Below are positions 36,260 through 44,111 of a stretch of 64,000 bases of DNA, piece after piece. The stretch is from Acidovorax sp. FJL06 (lineage in GTDB: Bacteria; Pseudomonadota; Gammaproteobacteria; Burkholderiales; Burkholderiaceae_C). The stretch lies in the NCBI RefSeq assembly GCF_003852545.1, contig NZ_QAJR01000007.1, positions 47,669-111,668 on the forward strand. The letters run 5' to 3'. The notes below the pieces were generated by a model, which saw only the letters and a list, made by a program, of their open reading frames with translations, did no database searches and was not told the DNA's origin. Numbering within the stretch: the first letter of the stretch is position 1; each line of letters starts with the position of its first letter. Both the position numbers and the translations under genes were made by a program.

Positions 36260-39200
36260 ATGACCGAATCCGCGCCTCTCTCCCCCACGCCCACCGCCCC
36301 GCGCGCCGCCGCCCCCGCCACGCCGCTGCGCATCACGTTTCCTGATTCCCTGCCCGTTTCGGGCAAGCGCGAAGAGATCATGGCGGCCATCAGCAAGCAC
36401 CAGGTCATCATCGTGTGTGGCGAGACGGGCTCGGGCAAGACCACGCAGCTGCCCAAGATTGCGCTGGCGCTGGGCCGGGGCAAGTGCAATGCCAAGCCGG
36501 GGCCCGATGGAAAGGTCCGGGGCCAGCTCATCGGCCACACCCAGCCGCGCCGCATTGCCGCCAGCAGCGTGGCCAAGCGCATTGCCGAAGAGCTGAACAC
36601 GCCTTTGGGCGACGTGGTGGGCTTCAAGGTGCGGTTCCAGGATCGCCTCTCGCGCGACGCCTCGGTCAAGCTGATGACCGACGGCATCTTGCTGGCCGAA
36701 ACGCAGACCGACCCGCTGCTCAAGGCCTACGACACCATCATCATCGACGAGGCGCATGAACGCAGCCTCAACATCGACTTCCTGCTGGGCTACATCCGCC
36801 AGATCCTGCCGCGCCGGCCCGACCTCAAGGTCATCGTCACCTCGGCCACCATCGATGCCGACCGGTTTGCCAAACACTTTGAGAGTGCCAAGGGCCCAGC
36901 CCCGGTCATCATGGTGTCCGGCCGCACCTTCCCGGTGGAGCAGCGCTGGCGGCCTTTTGAAGAGACGCGTGACCACGGCCTGAACGAAGCGATTGCAGAC
37001 GGAGTGGACGAGCTGTGGGCGGGCAATGCGGGTGGCGACATCCTGATTTTCCTGCCCGGCGAGCGCGAAATCCGCGAGGCGGCGGACCACCTGCGCAAGC
37101 ACCTGTCACATCAGCCGGTGATGCGCAATGCCGAGGTGCTGCCCCTGTTCGCCCGGCTGTCGCAGGCCGAGCAGGACCGCATCTTTGATGGCCACACGGG
37201 CCGGCGCATTGTTTTGGCCACCAATGTGGCCGAGACCTCGCTCACCGTGCCGGGCATCCGGTATGTGATTGACGCAGGTACGGCGCGCGTCAAGCGCTAT
37301 TCCTTCCGCAGCAAGGTGGAGCAGCTGCTGGTGGAACCCATCAGCCAGGCCGCTGCCAACCAGCGCGCGGGCCGCTGTGGCCGCGTGGCCAACGGCATCT
37401 GCATCCGCCTGTACGACGAGGCGGACTTCAACAGCCGCCCGCGCTTCACCGACCCCGAAATCCTGCGCAGCTCGCTGGCGGGCGTCATCTTGCGCATGAA
37501 GTCGCTGCACCTGGGCGACGTGGGGCAGTTTCCGTTCATCGAGGCCCCCTCGGGCCGTGCGATTGCCGACGGCTACCAGCTGCTGTCCGAGCTGGGCGCG
37601 GTGGACGATGCCAACGAACTCACCCCCATGGGCGTGGAGCTGTCGCGACTGCCGCTGGACCCGCGCGTGGGCCGCATGATTCTGGAGGCGCGTGAGCGCC
37701 GTGCACTCGACGAAGTGCTGGTCATCGCCAGCGCCCTGAGCGTGCAGGACGTGCGCGACCGTCCGCTTGAAGCCCAGCAGCAGGCCGACCAGGCGCACGC
37801 CAAGTTCGACGACGAAAAAAGCGAATTCAGCGGCTACCTCAAGCTCTGGAAATGGATCAACGAAGCGCGCGGCGGTGCACCGAGCCTGCCGTCGGCGCGC
37901 GCTCAGAAAGCCATGGCGCAGCAGAAGGCGCCCTCGCAAGCGCACCTGCCCGTGGCGCAGCGTGCCGTGGCTGCGGCGTCTGCCGCAGCGCCTGCAGCGG
38001 CCAGCGCGGCTGCGTTGCCAGCGCCTACCCACAAGCTCAGCAACCGCCAGTATGAGCAGCTGTTGCGCCAGAACTTCATCAGCATCCGGCGCCTGCGCGA
38101 GTGGCGCGACATCCACACCCAGTTGCTTACGGTGGTGACCGAGCACAAGTGGCAGATCAACACGCAGCCCGCGAGCTATGAGCAGATCCACCTGTCCATG
38201 CTCTCGGGCCTGCTGGGCAACATCGGCGTCAAGAGCGACGAGGAGGACTGGTACCTGGGCGCACGTGGCATCAAGTTCTACAAGCACCCTGGCGCGCATC
38301 TGAACAAAAAGCCTGGCCGCTGGATTGTTGCTGCCGAGCTGGTCGAGACCACGCGCCTCTTCGGCCGGGGCATTGCCGCCATCGAGCCGCAGTGGCTGGA
38401 GCAGGTGGGCGGCCACCTGCTCAAGAAGCAGATGCTGGACCCGCACTGGGAGAAGAAGGCCGCGCAGGTCACCGCGCTCGAGCGTGCCACGCTCTACGGC
38501 ATCGTGGTCTACAACAACCGGCGCGTGGACTTCGGCAAGGTGGACCCGCAGGGCGCGCGCGAAGTCTTCCTGCGCGAGGCGCTGGTGGGCGGCGAGTGGG
38601 AAACCCGCCTGCCGTTCCTGGCCGCCAACCAGAAGCTCATCGCCAAGGTCGAGGAGCTGGAGCACAAGTCGCGCCGCCAGGACGTGCTGGTGGACGACGA
38701 ACTCATCTACGCCTTCTACGACCAGCAGGTGCCGCAGGACGTGTGCAGCGGCACCACGTTTGAGCGCTGGTACAAGGACGCGAGCCGCGCCAATCCCGAG
38801 TTACTCAAACTCACGCGCGACGAACTCATGCGCCACGAGGCGGCGGGCATCACCACCAGCGCCTTCCCCAAGACTGTGCGCCTGGGCGGCGTGGACTGCG
38901 CCGCCACCTACCTGCACGAGCCCGGCGACGCGCGCGACGGCATCACCGTGACCATCCCGCTGTTCGTGCTCAACCAGGTGAGCGACGAGCGTTGCGAATG
39001 GCTGGTGCCCGGCATGCTCAAGGACAAGATCCAGGCGCTGCTCAAAAGCCTGCACCAGCGCCCGCGCAGCCGCTTCGTGCCGCTGCCCGAGTCGGCCGCG
39101 CGGCTGGCCGAGCTGTTCAACGCGCCCGAGCGTTTTGGCACCGGCGGCCTCACCGACGCCCTGCTCAAGCAGGTGCGCGACGAGACCTCGCTGGATGTCA

Positions 39201-40348
39201 AGCGCGCCGACTTCAAGCTCGACATGCTCAGCCCCCACCTGTTCATGAACTTCCGCGTGGTGGACGAACATGGCCGCCAGCTGGGCTACGGCCGCAACCT
39301 GGGCGCCCTCAAGGCCGAGTGGGGCGCCAAGGCGCGCGGTGCCTTCCAGGCGCTGGCGGGGCTCAAGCTGGGCGGCCAGGCGGGTGCGTCAGAAGCATCG
39401 GATAAAAAAACGGCTCCAGCGCCCGCTGGAAAAGCCATAGAAGCTACTAAAAATGTAGCAAAAGCAGCGCCGACCCCGGCGCCCGCAGCGGCCCCTGCAG
39501 GCCAGCGCTACACCACCTGGACGTTTGGCGAGCTGCCCGAACTCATGGAGATCAAAAAGGCCGGCCAGACGCTGATCGGCTTCCCGGCGCTCATCGACGG
39601 CGGCGACGCCGTGAGCATCGAGGTGTTTGACGAGCCCGAGGTCGCCGCCGCCAAGCACCGCGCAGGCCTGCGCCGCCTGTTTGCGCTGCAGATCAAGGAC
39701 GCGCTCAAGTACCTCGAAAAGAACATCCCCGACCTGCAGAAAATGGCCGTGGCCTTCATGCCGCTGGGCACACAAGAAGAGCTGCGCACCCAGATCATCG
39801 ACGTGGCGCTGGACCGGGCCTTTTTGCTCGACCCGCTGCCCACCGACGAGTACGCCTTCAAGCGCCGCGTGGAAGAGGGCAGGGGCCGCCTCACGCTGAT
39901 CGCCAACGAGGTCGCGCGCCTGGCGGGCACCATCCTCATCGAATACGCGGCGGCCGCCCGCAAGATCAAGGACACCAAGAGCGCGCCCGATGCGACAGCG
40001 GACGCCCTGCAGCAGCTGCAGCGCCTGGTACCCAAGAACTTCATCGCCGTGGCGCCGTGGGCGCAGCTGGCCCACTACGCCCGCTACCTCAAGGCCATCA
40101 CCCTGCGCCTGGACAAGGTCCGCACCGACCCCGCCCGCGACGCTGCCAAGCTGGCCGAACTGCGCCCGCAAGAGCAACGCTATTGGCGCCTGGTGGCCGA
40201 GCGCAAGGGCGTGGTGGATGCGCGCATGCAGGAGCTGCGCTGGCTGCTGGAAGAGCTGCGCGTGAGCTTCTTCGCGCAGGAGCTGCGCACGCCGCAGCCG
40301 GTGAGCGTGAAGCGGCTGGACAAGCTGTGGGGGCAGATACAGAGCTAG
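36260..40348 (+). CDS. hrpA: ATP-dependent RNA helicase HrpA
   Basis: 1362 aa DEAH-box helicase. GETGSGKTTQLPK (about 54), HTQPRRIAASSVAKRIA, the DEAH box IIDEAHERSLNID, TSATIDADRF, VLATNVAETSLTVPGIRYV and NQRAGRCGR follow in order, then the winged-helix/ratchet region, an OB fold and the HrpA-specific C-terminal domain ending VSVKRLDKLWGQIQ. It remodels RNA/mRNP and rescues collided ribosomes in E. coli. Two low-complexity inserts stand out: an Ala/Gln-rich one near 550-590, and one near 1045-1075 made from a dispersed repeat (39404-39460). ATG 36260 is chosen; ATG 36248 four codons upstream is equally possible. Confidence 0.95.
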   Translation: MTESAPLSPTPTAPRAAAPATPLRITFPDSLPVSGKREEIMAAISKHQVIIVCGETGSGKTTQLPKIALALGRGKCNAKPGPDGKVRGQLIGHTQPRRIAASSVAKRIAEELNTPLGDVVGFKVRFQDRLSRDASVKLMTDGILLAETQTDPLLKAYDTIIIDEAHERSLNIDFLLGYIRQILPRRPDLKVIVTSATIDADRFAKHFESAKGPAPVIMVSGRTFPVEQRWRPFEETRDHGLNEAIADGVDELWAGNAGGDILIFLPGEREIREAADHLRKHLSHQPVMRNAEVLPLFARLSQAEQDRIFDGHTGRRIVLATNVAETSLTVPGIRYVIDAGTARVKRYSFRSKVEQLLVEPISQAAANQRAGRCGRVANGICIRLYDEADFNSRPRFTDPEILRSSLAGVILRMKSLHLGDVGQFPFIEAPSGRAIADGYQLLSELGAVDDANELTPMGVELSRLPLDPRVGRMILEARERRALDEVLVIASALSVQDVRDRPLEAQQQADQAHAKFDDEKSEFSGYLKLWKWINEARGGAPSLPSARAQKAMAQQKAPSQAHLPVAQRAVAAASAAAPAAASAAALPAPTHKLSNRQYEQLLRQNFISIRRLREWRDIHTQLLTVVTEHKWQINTQPASYEQIHLSMLSGLLGNIGVKSDEEDWYLGARGIKFYKHPGAHLNKKPGRWIVAAELVETTRLFGRGIAAIEPQWLEQVGGHLLKKQMLDPHWEKKAAQVTALERATLYGIVVYNNRRVDFGKVDPQGAREVFLREALVGGEWETRLPFLAANQKLIAKVEELEHKSRRQDVLVDDELIYAFYDQQVPQDVCSGTTFERWYKDASRANPELLKLTRDELMRHEAAGITTSAFPKTVRLGGVDCAATYLHEPGDARDGITVTIPLFVLNQVSDERCEWLVPGMLKDKIQALLKSLHQRPRSRFVPLPESAARLAELFNAPERFGTGGLTDALLKQVRDETSLDVKRADFKLDMLSPHLFMNFRVVDEHGRQLGYGRNLGALKAEWGAKARGAFQALAGLKLGGQAGASEASDKKTAPAPAGKAIEATKNVAKAAPTPAPAAAPAGQRYTTWTFGELPELMEIKKAGQTLIGFPALIDGGDAVSIEVFDEPEVAAAKHRAGLRRLFALQIKDALKYLEKNIPDLQKMAVAFMPLGTQEELRTQIIDVALDRAFLLDPLPTDEYAFKRRVEEGRGRLTLIANEVARLAGTILIEYAAAARKIKDTKSAPDATADALQQLQRLVPKNFIAVAPWAQLAHYARYLKAITLRLDKVRTDPARDAAKLAELRPQEQRYWRLVAERKGVVDARMQELRWLLEELRVSFFAQELRTPQPVSVKRLDKLWGQIQS
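39404..39460 (-). repeat. Dispersed repeat copy translated in frame inside hrpA
   Basis: Read on the minus strand it is TGCTACATTTTTAGTAGCT...GGGCGCTGGAGCCGTTTTTTT, matching both ends and the GCGCT core of the intergenic copies. In hrpA frame it encodes KKTAPAPAGKAIEATKNVA, an AT-rich patch inside GC-rich sequence. Confidence 0.65.
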
Positions 40349-40389
40349 TCAATCCAGCGCGATGGATCGGGAGTCTGAACTTGAGGCAA

Positions 40390-40449
40390 CCGTTCGGGCT
40401 GAGCCTGTCGAAGCCTCGCGCTGCGCTTCGACAAACTCAGCGTGAACGG
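40390..40449. repeat. REP-like palindrome, copy b
   Basis: 25-nt arms (40390-40414 and 40425-40449) with four mismatches and a 10-nt loop; same core as the 32658 copy. Lies between convergent hrpA and hsdM. Confidence 0.85.
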
Positions 40450-40532
40450 CTTCAAGTGGTGCGGTGCAGACGCAAATAGGGGCCGTACATCCAGAGCGGG
40501 GGGAGGGGCGTATGCCTGCCACTCTGCCACCC

Positions 40533-42050
40533 TTACTCCTCCACCACTTCCCCCAGGTCACCCGCAATCAGCCTGAACTGCGCCAGCGCCGCTTGCAGGT
40601 CTTCCACAATGTCCCGCGCAATCACGCCCGGTGCGGGCAGGTTGTCGCTGTCGGCCAGTGATTCGTCTTTGAGCCAGAAGATATCGAGGCTCGTCTTGTC
40701 CCGCGCCACCAGCTCGTCGTAGCTGTACGCGCGCCAACGGCCGTCGGGGCTGGAGCCTTTGATGGCATCCACTTCGGGCGACCAAGTGGCTTGCCGCTGC
40801 TGGCGGTTGTCTGCCTGGTACAGCGTCACAAACTCGTCCAGGTCCGCGCGGGTGAGCGGGTTGGTCTTGAGCGTGAAGTGCTTGTTGGTGCGCAGGTCGT
40901 AAATCCACAGCTGCTGGGTCCACGGCGTTTCGCTGGCGGGTTTCTTTTCAAAGAACAGCACATTGGCCTTGACGCCCTGGGCGTAAAACAGGCCGGTGGG
41001 CAGGCGCAGCAGTGTGTGCACATTGCACTCGTGCAGCAGTTTTTTGCGGATGGTTTCGCCCGCGCCGCCTTCAAACAGCACGTTGTCGGGCAGCACCACC
41101 GCCGCGCGGCCGTGGGTGGTGAGCAGCGTCTTGATGTGCTGCACAAAGTTGAGCTGTTTGTTGCTGGTGGTGGCCCAGAAATCGTCGCGCTCGATGGTGT
41201 CCTTTTCGGTGCTGGTGCGGCCGTCTTCACCCACGATGACGGTGCTGCTCTTCTTGCCAAACGGCGGGTTGGCCAGCACCACCTCAAAGCGCTCGCCGGG
41301 GTCTACAGCCAGCGCATCACCCACCACCACGGGCACGGATTTTTCAGAGCCAATGCCGTGCAGCATCATGTTCATCGCGCACACGCGGGCCGTGGCCTGC
41401 ACCAGTTCGTAGCCGGTAAAGGCCTTCTCCTTCAGGTGCTTGAGCTGTTCGCGCGTCAGGCTTTTGTTGTGCGCCGTGATGTAGTTGTGCGCGGTAAATA
41501 AGAAGCCACCCGTGCCACATGCCGGGTCGCAAATGCGCTCCGCCGGTTTGGGCGCAATGCACTCCACCATGGCCTGGATCAGCGCCCGGGGCGTGAAGTA
41601 CTGGCCCGCACCGCTCTTGGTGTCTTGGGCGTTTTTCTCCAGCAGGCCTTCGTAGGCATCGCCTTTTACATCTGCGCCCAGCACCGTCCAGGTTTCAGCG
41701 CCGATCAAATCCACAATCACCCGGCGCAACTTGGCCGGGTCTTGAAACTTGTTTTGCGCCTTGCCGAAGATCAGGCCCAGCGTGCCTTTCTCGTGCCCCA
41801 GCTTTTCGAGAACGTGGCGGTAGTGCTCAAAAAGATCGTCACCATCCTTGGCCAGTAGCGACGCCCAGGCGTATTCGGCTGGCACGATGCTGGGCTGGTT
41901 GTAGGGCGGCTGCGAGCGCTCATCGGCCATCTTCAGGAACAGCAGGTACGTCAGCTGCTCCACATAGTCGCCATAGCTCATGCCGTCGTCGCGCAGCACG
42001 TTGCAGTAGTTCCAGAGCTTCTGGACGAGAGAGTGGGTGGTGGTGTTCAT
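40533..42050 (-). CDS. hsdM: Type I restriction-modification DNA methyltransferase subunit
   Basis: 505 aa N6-adenine methyltransferase. An N-terminal helical HsdM domain (about 5-135) starts TTTHSLVQKLWNYCNVLRDD. The methylase core has SAGQYFTPRALIQAMV-like sequence (GAGQYFTPRALIQAMVE), SAM motif I DPACGTGGFL (about 173) and catalytic motif IV NPPFGKK (about 261). Works as M2S to methylate the sequence read by HsdS and joins HsdR for restriction. Its ATG overlaps the HEPN-like gene stop (ATGA), so it is the last cistron of the locus rather than next to hsdS/hsdR as usual. Confidence 0.96.
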   Translation of the reverse strand: MNTTTHSLVQKLWNYCNVLRDDGMSYGDYVEQLTYLLFLKMADERSQPPYNQPSIVPAEYAWASLLAKDGDDLFEHYRHVLEKLGHEKGTLGLIFGKAQNKFQDPAKLRRVIVDLIGAETWTVLGADVKGDAYEGLLEKNAQDTKSGAGQYFTPRALIQAMVECIAPKPAERICDPACGTGGFLFTAHNYITAHNKSLTREQLKHLKEKAFTGYELVQATARVCAMNMMLHGIGSEKSVPVVVGDALAVDPGERFEVVLANPPFGKKSSTVIVGEDGRTSTEKDTIERDDFWATTSNKQLNFVQHIKTLLTTHGRAAVVLPDNVLFEGGAGETIRKKLLHECNVHTLLRLPTGLFYAQGVKANVLFFEKKPASETPWTQQLWIYDLRTNKHFTLKTNPLTRADLDEFVTLYQADNRQQRQATWSPEVDAIKGSSPDGRWRAYSYDELVARDKTSLDIFWLKDESLADSDNLPAPGVIARDIVEDLQAALAQFRLIAGDLGEVVEE

Positions 42051-42475
42051 GCGGATGTGATGGGTGGCAAGGCACCAAGTTTGTCTGCCACCTGTTTGCA
42101 GGCCGTGATCAGGTCTGTGACGAGCCGCGTATCGACTTCGAGCATGCCTTCGTATTCGCCGAGGTTGCGCGCGTCATGGCATTTGGACAGTACGCGCCAC
42201 ACCTCGGGGCCCAGGCCCAGCGTGTGGGGCAGCAGTTGAAAAACAAGGAATCGATTGCCCGAGCGATAGCCATGCCAGCGCAAGGCTGCAAGGCACAGCG
42301 CGTGTGCGGCGTTGTAGGCCAGGTCAAACTGGCTTTCAACGGCCAGGTCTGGCTTTTGGGCGTCTTGCAGGCGGGCCAGCCCCATGCGCTGCAGGCCCGC
42401 AAATTCATTCGCATCGGGAGGCTCTGCACGCAGAGCCTTGCCCGGCCCGGCCAGGTTTTCAAAGGGCGAGGTCAT
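42047..42475 (-). CDS. HEPN-domain-like protein, partner of the MNT nucleotidyltransferase
   Basis: 142 aa, all helical. FDLAYNAAHALCLAALRWHG followed by YRSGNRFLVFQLLPHTLGLG and CHDARNLGEYEG is the pattern of small HEPN proteins coupled to nucleotidyltransferases. The final R-N-x-x-E-Y replaces the R-x4-6-H RNase motif of active HEPN toxins, so ribonuclease activity is uncertain. It overlaps the upstream MNT gene by 17 nt and hsdM by 4 nt. In HepT/MntA pairs the MNT protein adenylylates and silences the HEPN toxin; whether this variant works so is unknown. Confidence 0.75.
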   Translation of the reverse strand: MTSPFENLAGPGKALRAEPPDANEFAGLQRMGLARLQDAQKPDLAVESQFDLAYNAAHALCLAALRWHGYRSGNRFLVFQLLPHTLGLGPEVWRVLSKCHDARNLGEYEGMLEVDTRLVTDLITACKQVADKLGALPPITSA

Positions 42476-43091
42476 CAGGTCCTCCTATCAGCCAGACCTT
42501 GGGTTGCGCCATGACGCGCGACACGAAAGAGCCGCCTTCCTTTAGCCGTTTGGCAAAGTCTTGCGGCGTAAAGATATTGGGGTTGACCTCGCGCCCCAGC
42601 TGCGCGCTTACGTTTTGCAGCGCCAGAATGGTGTCACCATAGGTCAGGGTATCGCTCACCAGCAGCAGGTCAATATCGCTGCGGGCCGTGTCTTGCTGCT
42701 TGGCGACGGAGCCATACACAAACGCCACTTTGATCTGCGCTGCCAGCGGTGCCAGTGCCGCACGCAACGGCTCGGCCATGCCCACGGTCTTGCGCACCAT
42801 GCTGCACAGCTCTTCGTAGATGGGCGAAACCGGGTTGGCCTGGTAGTGCTTCTGGTTGCCCACGGGTTTGACAGTGACCAAGCCACTTTGAGCCAGGCGC
42901 GCCAACTCCCGCTGCACCGCCCCCGAGCCCACGCCCGCCAGGTTGATCAACTCGGTGGCGTAAAAGCTGCGGTCCGGCTGCCCAAACAGCAGGCCCAGCA
43001 CGCGCTGCTGCGTGCCAGAAAACAGGGCACCCGCCAGGCTGGTGCGGTGTGTTGCGGCGGTGTGTATTGGCTGTATACCCATTTTGGGCAT
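42459..43091 (-). CDS. HTH-MNT protein: winged HTH fused to a minimal nucleotidyltransferase
   Basis: About 210 aa. A winged HTH (about residues 20-85: TQQRVLGLLFGQPDRSFYAT, GSGAVQRELARLAQSGLVTV, NQKHYQANP as wing) precedes a polymerase-beta-type nucleotidyltransferase (about 115-190) with VAFVYGSVAKQQDTARSDID, giving GS-x10-D-x-D. The HTH should bind DNA and the MNT domain likely adenylylates a partner, most simply the HEPN-like protein encoded next. Start choices are TTG 43103, ATG 43091 or ATG 43082; none has an SD and all lie within two dyads (43077-43110), so autoregulation is likely. Confidence 0.8.
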   Translation of the reverse strand: MPKMGIQPIHTAATHRTSLAGALFSGTQQRVLGLLFGQPDRSFYATELINLAGVGSGAVQRELARLAQSGLVTVKPVGNQKHYQANPVSPIYEELCSMVRKTVGMAEPLRAALAPLAAQIKVAFVYGSVAKQQDTARSDIDLLLVSDTLTYGDTILALQNVSAQLGREVNPNIFTPQDFAKRLKEGGSFVSRVMAQPKVWLIGGPDDLAL

Positions 43092-43110
43092 TTTAATACC
43101 CAAAATGGGT
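43077..43110. promoter_or_regulatory. Two dyads CCCA-TTT-TGGG and CCCA-AAA-TGGG forming a perfect 12-bp inverted repeat
   Basis: ACCCATTTTGGG (43077-43088) and CCCAAAATGGGT (43099-43110) are perfect inverted repeats with a 10-nt AT-rich centre, and each arm is itself a CCCA-N3-TGGG dyad; the dyad centres are 21 bp, two helical turns, apart. They cover the start of the HTH-MNT gene. Good candidate operator for two dimers of the HTH-MNT protein. Confidence 0.7.
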
Positions 43111-43167
43111 TTTTAAATCGAGTGAGTGAAGCGCCGCGGATAGCGCTGCAAGGGTAGGCGTTTGGGT

Positions 43168-43222
43168 AAAAATGGCACCTACCGCCCGTCTATCAAGCGC
43201 AAGCAGCTATCAAAATTGTAGT
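43168..43222 (-). repeat. Dispersed repeat, copy 4, inside the restriction locus
   Basis: Minus-strand reading ACTACAATTTTGATAGCTGC, TTGCGCTTG, then GGGCGGTAGGTGCCATTTTT. Lies in the 138-nt gap between the GIY-YIG gene and the HTH-MNT gene and may terminate or attenuate the upstream transcript. Confidence 0.65.
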
Positions 43223-43229
43223 GAATTGA

Positions 43230-44099
43230 TTACTGCGCCGCCTCGGCCTCTTGCAGCTCTTTCAGCGTGCGGCCTTCCGCCGTCTTCCACTCAATGCGCC
43301 CATTCGCAATTCGACCCAGAACAACCCCTGCCGCCGTACTTGGTGCACTGAATGGGTAATCCTGGGTGAAAACATAAAAAGCGCCCGCGAGAGTTAGCAC
43401 GCCGTTGCCAATGAGTTCTTGGCGCAGTTCCCACATTCCGCGAACGTGGTGCTCCATGCTGGGAGAGGTGTCTGCAACAGCCTGCGATCCAGTACGCACC
43501 ACAAAGCCCTGGCTGGCCTCGTAGCCCGTGGCCTGCACGCCCTTGCCCTTGCAGGTGAGCACCGGGCCGGCCTTGGCCGCGGGGGCTTTGGGCGCTTGCT
43601 CAAACGCATGCACCCCCAGCACCGGCAGCATGCCCAGCATGTGGCCCAAAAAGACTTCCATGTCGGCCCGGTCGGCCTCGCTCAGCGATGGCTCGGCGGG
43701 CTGGTTGGCGTTGTCCAGTGGCATGCGCTTGGCGGCGCGGGCCAGGGCGATCAGGCGCGACTCCAGAAACTGCACATGCGCCTTGTTGAGCTGCCCGGCC
43801 GTGGTGGTGGTGAAGCCAATGGCGCGGGTCCAGAAGTCTTTCTTGGCCTGGTGATCCTGCAAACGCGGAAGGATGGGGTCGCCCTCGCCCACGTAGAGCA
43901 TGTCGCCCTCACCATCCGGGCGCGGCCCCAGCAGCAGGTACACGCCGGTCTGCGCCAACTCTGGCCGGGCCTTGATCTGCGGCAGCAGCGCACGCGGGAA
44001 CACCAGCGCCTTGCCGATCCAGTTGGACTTGTCGACGATGCGCAGGCCGTCGGGGTCGCCGTCGGCGACGAAGATGCGGAGGGAGAAAGGGGTTTGCAT
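43230..44099 (-). CDS. GIY-YIG nuclease-family protein with C-terminal DUF4357
   Basis: 289 aa. GIY-YIG core at about 50-130: TGVYLLLGPRPDG (GIY as GVY) then DMLYVGEGDPILPRLQDH (YIG as YVG, with downstream Arg). The C-terminal segment (about 200-280) reads like DUF4357, ending SAPSTAAGVVLGRIANG then IEWKTAEGRTLKEL. Such proteins are recurrent passengers of type I restriction loci. Nuclease function is not proved. Starts 12 nt after the ATPase gene with AGGAC before the ATG. Confidence 0.8.
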   Translation of the reverse strand: MQTPFSLRIFVADGDPDGLRIVDKSNWIGKALVFPRALLPQIKARPELAQTGVYLLLGPRPDGEGDMLYVGEGDPILPRLQDHQAKKDFWTRAIGFTTTTAGQLNKAHVQFLESRLIALARAAKRMPLDNANQPAEPSLSEADRADMEVFLGHMLGMLPVLGVHAFEQAPKAPAAKAGPVLTCKGKGVQATGYEASQGFVVRTGSQAVADTSPSMEHHVRGMWELRQELIGNGVLTLAGAFYVFTQDYPFSAPSTAAGVVLGRIANGRIEWKTAEGRTLKELQEAEAAQ

Positions 44100-44111
44100 G
44101 TCCTGCGCCTT

